From assembly GCA_017470245.1 (NCBI GenBank), contig JAFUEV010000076.1, positions 1-41,501 of the forward strand: a DNA stretch of 41,501 nt, read 5' to 3'. Under the pieces are notes generated by a model. The model was not told the DNA's origin and searched no databases. It saw only the letters and a program-made list of their open reading frames with translations. Of the stretch, positions 32,875 to 40,457 are shown in pieces (within the stretch, counting starts at the first letter, position 1; every line of letters begins with the position of its first letter). Origin of the DNA: a bacterium. Lineage in GTDB: Bacteria > Cyanobacteriota > Vampirovibrionia > Gastranaerophilales > Gastranaerophilaceae. A program made the translations under genes and the position numbers.

Positions 32875-33468
32875 ATGAAAAAAATATTAGTTTTATTTAT
32901 TTTATCTTTTTTATTTGTAGCAAATACAAATACTTGTTTTGCTGAGAAGTCTTTTGAAGACAAGAAAAAAGAAATTGTTGCCGTTTATAATTCTAATAAT
33001 ACGGAAGAAGCATATAAAATGATTTCTAAAATGGCAGAAGATGAGAGAGATTATGAGCTTTGGTATCTGCTTGGAAACCTTTCTCAGGATTTAAATAATG
33101 ATACGAATGCTGCTTTCTTCTGGCAAAAGGCTATTTTAATGAATCCTGAGTTTGACAAGGCACATTATAATTTGGCAAATGTATATCTAAAAGAGAAAAG
33201 ATACAATAGTGCTATACGGGAATACAAATTAGCAATAAAGTATAAGAAGGATTTCGCATATTATTATTATAATTTAGGTTGTGCTTATTTAGGTCTAAAA
33301 GATTATAAAGAAGCTAAGTCATCTTTTGAAAAAGCAATAAGACTAAAAAGCAATGTTGCAGATTTCTATTATAATTTAGCTTTTGCTTGTAAAAATTTAA
33401 GAGATGAAAAATGCATGAAAACTGCATTAGAAAACTATGAAAAATATAAAGACAAAGAAGAAATATAA
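32875..33468 (+). CDS. Secreted TPR protein
   Basis: A 197-residue protein with a Sec signal peptide of about 23 residues (KKILVLFILSFLFVA, cleavage after CFA) and about four tetratricopeptide repeats: YELWYLLGNLSQDLNNDTNA, DKAHYNLANVYLKEKRYNSA, AYYYYNLGCAYLGLKDYKEA and ADFYYNLAFACKNLRD. These repeats make protein-binding superhelices in the periplasm. It lies 2 bases ahead of ruvA, presumably in one transcript. A TATAAT-type -10 lies about 20 bases upstream of the ATG. Confidence 0.85.
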   Translation: MKKILVLFILSFLFVANTNTCFAEKSFEDKKKEIVAVYNSNNTEEAYKMISKMAEDERDYELWYLLGNLSQDLNNDTNAAFFWQKAILMNPEFDKAHYNLANVYLKEKRYNSAIREYKLAIKYKKDFAYYYYNLGCAYLGLKDYKEAKSSFEKAIRLKSNVADFYYNLAFACKNLRDEKCMKTALENYEKYKDKEEI

Positions 33469-33470
33469 AT

Positions 33471-34100
33471 ATGTATGATTATTTAAAAGGACATCTTGTT
33501 TCTAAACAACTAAATTCATATCGTGGCAGTCATATTGTTGTTGATGTAAACGGTATCGGTTATCTTGTTCACACTGGTAAAACTACTATAAGCAGACTGA
33601 ATGATGAACAGGAAATAAAAATATATGTTTCATTGAGTCATAAAGAAGATTCAATGAGTTTAACCGGTTTTTTAACAAAAGAAGAACGTGATATATTTAA
33701 CATTCTTCAAAGTGTTTCAGGTATAGGTACAAAATTAGCTCTATTAATTTTAGATGAGTTTTCTATCTCAGAATTAATAGATATTATGATAAGAGAAGAT
33801 GCAAAAGAACTTTCAAGGGCAAAAGGGGTTGGTTCTAAGGTTGCCCAAAAAATTATTATAGAACTAAAAGATAAGCTTGTGAACTGGTCAAATGTTACCC
33901 CTGTTGATGTTGAGGATATTAAAACAAAAGATGTTGACCAAGAAGCACTTGTTGAAGTCCAGAGTGTTCTGATTTCTTTGGGATATTCCGTAAATGAAGC
34001 TAAAGATGCTATAAAAGCTGTTTTAGCATCAAAAAAAGATTTGTCTAAGACAGAAGATATATTAAAATCTTCACTTGAATATTTGTCAAAAATGGTATAA
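33471..34100 (+). CDS. ruvA: Holliday junction branch-migration protein RuvA
   Basis: RuvA tetramers bind Holliday junctions and load the RuvB motor. The 209-residue product has the OB domain (YLKGHLVSKQ, VDVNGIGYLVHTG), two helix-hairpin-helix motifs (VSGIGTKLAL and AKGVGSKVAQKIIIELKD), and the C-terminal UBA-like domain III (LVEVQSVLISLGYSVNEA). ruvB and ruvC are not adjacent. Confidence 0.95.
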   Translation: MYDYLKGHLVSKQLNSYRGSHIVVDVNGIGYLVHTGKTTISRLNDEQEIKIYVSLSHKEDSMSLTGFLTKEERDIFNILQSVSGIGTKLALLILDEFSISELIDIMIREDAKELSRAKGVGSKVAQKIIIELKDKLVNWSNVTPVDVEDIKTKDVDQEALVEVQSVLISLGYSVNEAKDAIKAVLASKKDLSKTEDILKSSLEYLSKMV

Positions 34101-34112
34101 AAGAGGCATATT

Positions 34113-35561
34113 ATGAAAGTATTATTTGCTACATTTGAACTGGCTCCGTTCACAAAAGTCGGAGGTTTAGCCGATGTTATGGGGTCATTACCTAAATATT
34201 TACAGTCTGATGATATGGAAATGGCTATTTTTACTCCTTTAATCGGAAGTATAGACAAGCAAAAATACGATATCAAAGATATTCCAAATTCTCAATTAAA
34301 AATGCATTTTGGTTGGGCAGAATATGTTTTTACATTAAAAATGTGCAAATTGCCAGGAACAAATATCAATGTATTTTTTATTGATAATCCGAAATTCTTT
34401 TCTTGTTTTAATGTTGTTTATCCTTCAGGTATCGACAGTTGGTATGAACAAGAAAGATTTATTACGTTTTCTAAGGCTATATTGGAATATGCAAGACTTC
34501 TAAATTTTAAAGCAGATATCATTCATTGTAATGATTGGCATACATCTATGATTCCTGTTTGGTTAAAAACTTCATATAAAAATGATGAATTTTATAAAAA
34601 TACTAAAACAGTGTTCTCAATACATAATTTAGCTTATCAGGGTAAATATTTCCCTGAAATATTGGATTTTGCAGGCATAAATAAAGATGAAGTATACCAT
34701 CAATACGGATTGGAACATTATGGTAATCTTATTTGGATGAAAGGTGCTTTGAATTATTCCGATAAAATTATTGCGGTTTCTCCTAAATATGCTCAGGAAA
34801 TATTGACTTATGACTACGGTGAAGGGTTAGACTGGACATTAAATATTAATAAGCATAAATTAACAGGTATTTTAAACGGTATAGATTATGAACAATTTAA
34901 CCCTGAAACAGATAAATTAATTTCATATAATTATTCGGTCAGAAGTTTAAAAAATAAAGAAAAGTGTAAACAGGAAATATTAAAAGAGTTTTGGCTTGAG
35001 TATAAAAAAGACAGACCTTTGATAGCAATAATATCCAGACTTGTTGAACAAAAGGGGATTGATTTAATTAAGTTTGTTCAAAATGAATTAATGGAAATAG
35101 ATGCTGATATTATTGTTCTGGGTACAGGTGAAAAAAGATACGAAGATTTCTTTGTTTGGATGAGTTATAACTCAAAAAATGTAAGAGCAAGAATTGAATA
35201 CAGAGCAGATATCAGTAATAAAATCTATGCAGGGGCAGATATGTTTTTGATGCCGTCCAGATTTGAACCCTGCGGTTTATCACAACTTATTTCGATGAAG
35301 TACGGAACTATACCTATAGTAAGGGCAACCGGCGGATTGGATGATACTGTTAACGGCTATCCAAATCAAGATGCTGATGGATTTAAATTCTATAATTATA
35401 ATGCTCACGATATGTTGAATTGCATAAAATATGCAATAGATACGTATAAAAATAAAAAAGAATGGAATAAAATTATAAAAACTGCAATGAATGCTAACTT
35501 TTCTTGGGAAAAAAGCGCTAAACAATACAGAGAAGTATACAATTCTCTTTTGAATGATTAA
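34113..35561 (+). CDS. glgA: Glycogen synthase (ADP-glucose type, GT5)
   Basis: GlgA extends alpha-1,4-glucan using ADP-glucose. The 482-residue protein has the donor-site motif KVGGLADVMGSLPK near the N terminus, IIHCNDWHTSMIPVWLK, AVSPKYAQEI, NGIDYEQFNP, and the GT-B C-terminal motif MPSRFEPCGLSQLISMKYGTIP with GGLDDTV. It follows ruvA by 12 bases. No glgB, glgC or glgP lies in the window. It implies glycogen storage. Confidence 0.95.
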   Translation: MKVLFATFELAPFTKVGGLADVMGSLPKYLQSDDMEMAIFTPLIGSIDKQKYDIKDIPNSQLKMHFGWAEYVFTLKMCKLPGTNINVFFIDNPKFFSCFNVVYPSGIDSWYEQERFITFSKAILEYARLLNFKADIIHCNDWHTSMIPVWLKTSYKNDEFYKNTKTVFSIHNLAYQGKYFPEILDFAGINKDEVYHQYGLEHYGNLIWMKGALNYSDKIIAVSPKYAQEILTYDYGEGLDWTLNINKHKLTGILNGIDYEQFNPETDKLISYNYSVRSLKNKEKCKQEILKEFWLEYKKDRPLIAIISRLVEQKGIDLIKFVQNELMEIDADIIVLGTGEKRYEDFFVWMSYNSKNVRARIEYRADISNKIYAGADMFLMPSRFEPCGLSQLISMKYGTIPIVRATGGLDDTVNGYPNQDADGFKFYNYNAHDMLNCIKYAIDTYKNKKEWNKIIKTAMNANFSWEKSAKQYREVYNSLLND

Positions 35562-35568
35562 AATAAGC

Positions 35569-35640
35569 AAAAAAAAAGCCGTCAACTAAGGCGGCTACTA
35601 GACTTTTGGGGAGGGAGGTTTTATGGGGCTAATGCCCTTG
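35569..35640 (-). ncRNA. Candidate small RNA with two anti-Shine-Dalgarno motifs
   Basis: Read on the minus strand, this 72-base unit has a 5' hairpin GGGC-ATTA-GCCC (35626-35637). Next is a single-stranded C-rich segment AACCTCCCTCCCC (35608-35620), complementary to GGAGG ribosome-binding sites. A 3' terminator hairpin follows, AGCCGCC (35590-35596) and GACGGCT (35577-35583) around TTAGTT, then at least eight U. A TATAAA at 35647-35652 is a suitable -10. The T-run exists only on the minus strand, so the hairpin is not the glgA terminator. The hairpin, C-rich stretch, terminator layout resembles bacterial CCUCC-type sRNAs. A 20-codon plus-strand frame here is the alternative. Confidence 0.55.
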
Positions 35641-35753
35641 ACATTATTTATAATCGACATTATTTTTTTTAACTTTAGTTTTTGATTTAATTATTTTTTA
35701 GAAAAAGTAAAATTCCTTATATTTATTGGACTTTGATGCTTCACAAAACTTAA

Positions 35754-35759
35754 TATAAT
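35754..35759 (+). promoter_or_regulatory. -10 element of the second GT-C gene
   Basis: A perfect TATAAT with a weak TTTGAT 16 bases upstream. The implied start near 35766 leaves only about 26 leader bases and no SD before the ATG at 35792. Confidence 0.4.
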
Positions 35760-35791
35760 GCCATTCAAAAAATAAATGATACTATATTTTT

Positions 35792-37366
35792 ATGAAAGAA
35801 TTATTTAAAAAGATAGAATTAAAGTTATATATTTGTATTTTATCCTTATTTTTTATATACATTTTAGGCTTGCGAAATAATACAATAGATATGGATTATT
35901 GGGCAAGATTGCTGCAGGGTAATGCATTTTTGCAGTTGGGTCATATTTTAAAATTTGATCCGTTTTCTTATACTCCAACTCATATTTGGTTAGATCACGA
36001 ATGGGGCAGTGGTGTTATTTTTTCGTTTATACAAAATACATTTTCTTTTGATATGGTTTTGTTTTTTCGGGCTTTCATTATATTTCTTATATTTTTTCTT
36101 TTATATAAAATAATAAAAATACGTAGTGGCATAAAGTTTAATGCATATAGTATTTTATATTTCATATTTGCATTATATGCAATTCCAACTATTTCAATGT
36201 CCGGATTAAGATGTCATTTCTTAACATTTCTATTTTTTACTTTATTTCTTTATATATTGGAGCTTGTAAGAAAAAGAAATAAAAACGGATTATTGTTTAT
36301 CCTGCCTTTTGTAATGCTAATATGGTGTAATTGCCATGGCGGTTGTGTTTCAGGACTTGGACTGTTGTTTTTGTATGCAGTTGGTGAATATTTAAATAAA
36401 AAATTATGTGCAAAATATGTTTATACTTTAATTGGCTGCATTATTATAATGTTTATTAATCCGTACGGTATTGATTATGTTAAGTTTATTTTTATGGCTG
36501 CAACTATGGAACGACCATTTGTAACAGAGTGGATAAGTCCGTTTTTGCATCCTGTACCTACGTTTATGCTATATTTTAAGCTGTTTTTTGTTCTTAATTT
36601 CGTTCTATTTATATTCTCGGTAAAGCAAATAAAATATGATTATACAAAGTATCTTATATTATGTGTATGTGCTTATTTATCGTGCAGATACGTTAAAAAT
36701 ACGCCATTTATTGTTATAACATCAATAGCTTTTTTATATGATGATTTAATATTTTTGATTGAAAAATATTTGCCAGAAGGAATAAATAAAATTTCTCAAA
36801 CAAGGCATATATCAGTATTATTGGTGTTTGTTTTAATTTTATATAATGTTTATTCTTTATTAAAAATACCTAACAGTTGGAATTATCTCTCGCAACAGCC
36901 TTATAAGGTTACTTTGTTTATACAAAATAACAAATTAAATGGGAAAATTCTTGCCCCTTTTGATTATGGCAGCTATCTTGCATATAAATTGTATCCTAAT
37001 AACTTGATATATATGGATGGAAGATATGAAGAAGTATATTTTAATTCCACTAAAAAACTTTTAGATGATTTCTTTAATGTACAAAATGAAGGTTATAAAG
37101 TTTTGGATGATAAACCAGAATATGTTATAGTGCCTTCAAATGCACTGGTTAATGACTATTTGATACAACTTGATGATTATAAATTGATATATAAAGATGA
37201 AACTGATTGTTTGTACGCATATAAAGAAAATTTAAAAAATGAATATATTAATGTTCCTGATGAAGAGCAGTTAAAAACATATATAAAACAACAATATGTA
37301 ATGAATCCAAGTTTTAAGTATACCGATGATATTTTTATTAATGGTAAAAAGGTAGTATTTAAATAG
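35792..37366 (+). CDS. GT-C-like polytopic membrane protein
   Basis: The 524-residue protein has around 10 hydrophobic helices over residues 15-370 and a soluble C-terminal third. The first large loop reads FDPFSYTPTHIWLDHEWGSG, a pattern seen in bacterial GT-C relatives, with a conserved DHEW. The ending resembles other such proteins: LAPFDYGSYLAYKLYP, MDGRYEEVY and KPEYVIVPS. Role inferred as polyprenyl-linked sugar transfer; donor and acceptor unknown. No SD precedes the ATG. Confidence 0.6.
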   Translation: MKELFKKIELKLYICILSLFFIYILGLRNNTIDMDYWARLLQGNAFLQLGHILKFDPFSYTPTHIWLDHEWGSGVIFSFIQNTFSFDMVLFFRAFIIFLIFFLLYKIIKIRSGIKFNAYSILYFIFALYAIPTISMSGLRCHFLTFLFFTLFLYILELVRKRNKNGLLFILPFVMLIWCNCHGGCVSGLGLLFLYAVGEYLNKKLCAKYVYTLIGCIIIMFINPYGIDYVKFIFMAATMERPFVTEWISPFLHPVPTFMLYFKLFFVLNFVLFIFSVKQIKYDYTKYLILCVCAYLSCRYVKNTPFIVITSIAFLYDDLIFLIEKYLPEGINKISQTRHISVLLVFVLILYNVYSLLKIPNSWNYLSQQPYKVTLFIQNNKLNGKILAPFDYGSYLAYKLYPNNLIYMDGRYEEVYFNSTKKLLDDFFNVQNEGYKVLDDKPEYVIVPSNALVNDYLIQLDDYKLIYKDETDCLYAYKENLKNEYINVPDEEQLKTYIKQQYVMNPSFKYTDDIFINGKKVVFK

Positions 37367-37453
37367 TGTAGAATTGTATAAAATTATACGAAATCAATTG
37401 ATTTTTATATAATTAAATAAGATAATTTAAATGTAAATTTGGAGGATAGTATC

Positions 37454-39466
37454 ATTAATATTAAGAATTTTTTTATAGGGTTTGTTATTATATCCGGACT
37501 TGTTTCAGCTGCATTTGCTATGACACCGGAAGCAAACCAATATTATCATAAAGCAATAACTTTTTCTGAAAACGGACAGTATCAACAGGCTGCAGAAATG
37601 TTAAATAAAGCACTGCAACTTTCTCCTGAAGATGCGTTATTGCATACTAAATTGGCAGGTGTATATTCAGAATTGGGACAATGGGGTAATGCTGTTGAAT
37701 CTTATAAAAAAGCATTAAAGATAAGACCGAATGATGCATTTATATACATTAGTATGGGTAATATCTATGAACAGTTGCAAGACTATAAAAATGCATTTAA
37801 TGCTTATAATCAGGCTATGAAAATATTTCCCGAATACAAATACAATTATTTGAATCTTGCAAGTGTAAAAACACACATGAAAGAGGATGATGAAGCAATA
37901 AAATATTATCAAATGTTTCTTTCTTATTATCCTGATGCACTTGATGCAAGGGAAAATATGGCTTCTATATATATAAGAATGAATAAACCCAAGGATGCGG
38001 TTGAAATATATAATGACCTTTACACCAAAAATCCCGGTAATTTTAAAGATTTTTCAAATTATGGTTTGGCATTATATAGAATATCCGATTATGATAAAGC
38101 TGAAAAAATATTGTTGAAGGCTATTGAAAAGGATAAAAATGATTATGTCGCAAGAGCAAACCTTGCTTATGTATATTTGGCACAGTCGAAAGATGAAATG
38201 GCATTAAAAGAATTTGAAAAAGTTATAGAACTGGAACCTGAAATGTCATCAATCAGATTTGATTATGCTAACTTACTTGCGGATAGAGAAAAGTTTGATG
38301 AAGCATTGATTCAATATGAAAAATATATTGCCGAACATAAAGATAATCCGTTGGCTTATTTGAATTCTGGGATAATATGTTCAAAGAAAAATGATTACGC
38401 TAAAGCTATTCAATATTTGGAACAAGGTAAAACGGCAGCACCTAAAAACCTTGATATCCAAAAAGAATTGGCAAAGGCATATCATTTAAATAAACAGTAT
38501 GATAAAGCAGTTGCAATATACGATTTGATATTGGCTGTAGAACCTGAAAATACTGAAGTAGCATTAAATAAAGGTATTGCGTATCATGCACAGAAAAAAT
38601 ATGCTGAAGCCATTGATATATATAAAGCTATACTTTTAAAAGATTCATCTAATAAGACGGCGAAAGACTATATTCTAAGAGCATATAGTGCACAAGGCGA
38701 TGCTTTATATACAGACGGAAACTACAGAAAAGCTATCAATAGTTATGAAGCAGCACTTGCAATGGATAAAGAGAATCCGCTTTTATATATAAATATTGCT
38801 AATGCTTATGATAAGTTAGGTTCAAAGACAAAATCAGTTGAGTACTATGAAAAAGCAATGTCAATTGCACCTGAAAACAATGATGTTCTTTCTAATTATG
38901 CAAAAATATTGACTAAATATGACAAGGCAGAAGATGCAAAATTACTTTATGATAAGGCAATGTCATCATCTGCTACATCTTCTGATGATAAGTATGATTA
39001 TTATTTAAATATAGGTGACAATTATTATAAAAATAAAGATTACCAAAATGCCGTTGCCGAATATAAAAAAGCTCTAAATGTAAAACCTAATGATGAAATA
39101 ATTAATATAAAAATAGGTAATGCTTATAAAAGTATCTCTGATTTGAAAAGTGCAATAGAGTATTATAATAAAGCTATTGAGATAAATCCTGAAAATCCCG
39201 ATCCGTATTTTAACAGTGGATTATGTCTTGCTGAATTGAATGATTTAACAGCGGCAAAAGATAATTTTTCAAAAGTTATTAAATTAAAACCTGACTATGC
39301 TTATGCATATTATGCAATGGGATTGGCTTTTGAAAAAGAAAACAATACAGAAAAAGCTATAGAAAATTATGAACAGTTTGTTGTTTATAGTCAAGATAAA
39401 AATTTAAAAAACAATATTCAAAATAAAATTAATAACTTAAAGAAAAAATTACCAAAGACAGAATAA
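37454..39466 (+). CDS. Large secreted TPR protein with non-ATG start
   Basis: About 670 residues: a signal peptide (KNFFIGFVIISGLVSAAFA) then some 16-18 consecutive tetratricopeptide repeats to the C terminus, an extended periplasmic binding scaffold. The frame has no ATG before the signal peptide. The SD GGAGG at 37441-37445 is followed by ATC at 37451 and ATT at 37454. The ATT has the best spacing (8 bases) and yields (M)NIKNFFIGFV. A TTG at 37439 overlaps the SD itself and is unlikely. It overlaps the next gene by one base (TAATG). Confidence 0.8.
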   Translation: MNIKNFFIGFVIISGLVSAAFAMTPEANQYYHKAITFSENGQYQQAAEMLNKALQLSPEDALLHTKLAGVYSELGQWGNAVESYKKALKIRPNDAFIYISMGNIYEQLQDYKNAFNAYNQAMKIFPEYKYNYLNLASVKTHMKEDDEAIKYYQMFLSYYPDALDARENMASIYIRMNKPKDAVEIYNDLYTKNPGNFKDFSNYGLALYRISDYDKAEKILLKAIEKDKNDYVARANLAYVYLAQSKDEMALKEFEKVIELEPEMSSIRFDYANLLADREKFDEALIQYEKYIAEHKDNPLAYLNSGIICSKKNDYAKAIQYLEQGKTAAPKNLDIQKELAKAYHLNKQYDKAVAIYDLILAVEPENTEVALNKGIAYHAQKKYAEAIDIYKAILLKDSSNKTAKDYILRAYSAQGDALYTDGNYRKAINSYEAALAMDKENPLLYINIANAYDKLGSKTKSVEYYEKAMSIAPENNDVLSNYAKILTKYDKAEDAKLLYDKAMSSSATSSDDKYDYYLNIGDNYYKNKDYQNAVAEYKKALNVKPNDEIINIKIGNAYKSISDLKSAIEYYNKAIEINPENPDPYFNSGLCLAELNDLTAAKDNFSKVIKLKPDYAYAYYAMGLAFEKENNTEKAIENYEQFVVYSQDKNLKNNIQNKINNLKKKLPKTE

Positions 39467-39873
39467 TGAAAAAAATAATTTTAATACTGTTAATAGTTCC
39501 TTTATTGTTGTTTTGTGGCTTTAAACGTGCTCAAAAGGCGTATATATTGACTGCTGATACAGATATTGCGAATTTGAATAATTCGCCTGTTTCTACAGGG
39601 TTCTATTCTGTAAGACAACGTATAAATTATGTTTTAGTTTCGCCTGAAGGATTTAAATATCCGGGTATAAGAATGCAAATATCAAAGCAGGATGAAAAAA
39701 CATCAAATTGGGGCTTTTCAATCATACAAAGCCGTGATTTCACTGTAGATATGGCGAAAAATTCATATAAAGATTATGTATATATTCAGAAACCGGGACA
39801 TTATATTTTACAGTTCTTTTATTTGAATAAAAAAAGTTATCCCTTTGCTCATACGGAATTTTGGGTACAATAA
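39466..39873 (+). CDS. Small exported protein of unknown function
   Basis: 135 residues with an N-terminal hydrophobic segment (KKIILILLIVPLLLFCG), a signal peptide or anchor; LLFC is a poor lipobox. The mature part looks beta-rich (RQRINYVLVSPEGF, KPGHYILQFFYL). No family is recognised. It overlaps the TPR gene upstream and the Cys-cluster gene downstream by one base each (TAATG twice), so the three are translationally coupled. Confidence 0.7.
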   Translation: MKKIILILLIVPLLLFCGFKRAQKAYILTADTDIANLNNSPVSTGFYSVRQRINYVLVSPEGFKYPGIRMQISKQDEKTSNWGFSIIQSRDFTVDMAKNSYKDYVYIQKPGHYILQFFYLNKKSYPFAHTEFWVQ

Positions 39874-40274
39874 TGTTTAAATATATCAAATTTTTTTTTC
39901 AAAAGTACACTTCATCTAAATATGTTAAGAAGGGGAAGTGTAACATGTGCGGAAATTGCTGTCGTAATATACTTTTATATATAGAAGAAGAGCCTATAAA
40001 AACGGCAGAACAATTTGAAAAAGTTAAAGAATGGGAAAAACATTATCGTAATTTTTATATATCGGGGAAAGATGAAAAAGGGGCATTGTTATTTACCTGT
40101 AGCGAAATAGACGATAATAACAGGTGTAAAGTATATTTCTTCAGAGGCTTAGGCTGTAGAATGTATCCTAAAAAAAATACTAAATTTTTAATAAATGGCG
40201 GTAAGCCACTTGATGGGTGCGGTTTTTATTTTGAACCCAATAAAGAATTTAAAAATTTTTTAAATGATAAATAG
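39873..40274 (+). CDS. YkgJ-type Cys-cluster (putative Zn/Fe-chelating) protein
   Basis: The 133-residue product contains CNMCGNCCRN (about 23-32), then CSEIDDNNRCKVY and GLGCRMYPKKN, and a late C in GCGFYF. This is the CxxCxxCC ... C ... C ... C arrangement of the YkgJ family, thought to bind zinc or iron-sulphur. The ATG at 39873 overlaps the preceding stop, and is preferred over an in-frame TTG at 39861 inside the previous gene. The partner is unknown; coupling with two exported proteins is odd for a cytosolic metal protein. Confidence 0.8.
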   Translation: MFKYIKFFFQKYTSSKYVKKGKCNMCGNCCRNILLYIEEEPIKTAEQFEKVKEWEKHYRNFYISGKDEKGALLFTCSEIDDNNRCKVYFFRGLGCRMYPKKNTKFLINGGKPLDGCGFYFEPNKEFKNFLNDK

Positions 40275-40428
40275 TTTTTGTTAAGTTTTGAAAATAAATA
40301 AAAAATCTATCAATTTATTATAGTTAAAAATTTTTATATAAAAGAGAGGATAAATTTTTATTAAAGATTTGTAAATTTTATTTATATTTTTTTAAAGTTT
40401 ATTTTTTAGTGAACGATAAATGAAATTA

Positions 40429-40434
40429 TATAAT
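40429..40434 (+). promoter_or_regulatory. -10 element for the right-end gene
   Basis: A TATATAAT, 24 bases before the ATG at 40458, with no strong -35. Confidence 0.35.
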
Positions 40435-40457
40435 TTTACGAACAAAAGGAGATAGTT

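Noticed and set aside
33707..34276. 189-codon minus-strand frame
   Set aside because: It lies across ruvA and the start of glgA, both unmistakable, and has no SD.
35623..35685. 20-codon plus-strand frame MGLMPLTLFIIDIIFFNFSF after a GGGAGG
   Set aside because: The SD is only 4 bases from the ATG and the strong purine run is better explained as the complement of the C-rich loop of the minus-strand sRNA candidate. Kept as an alternative.
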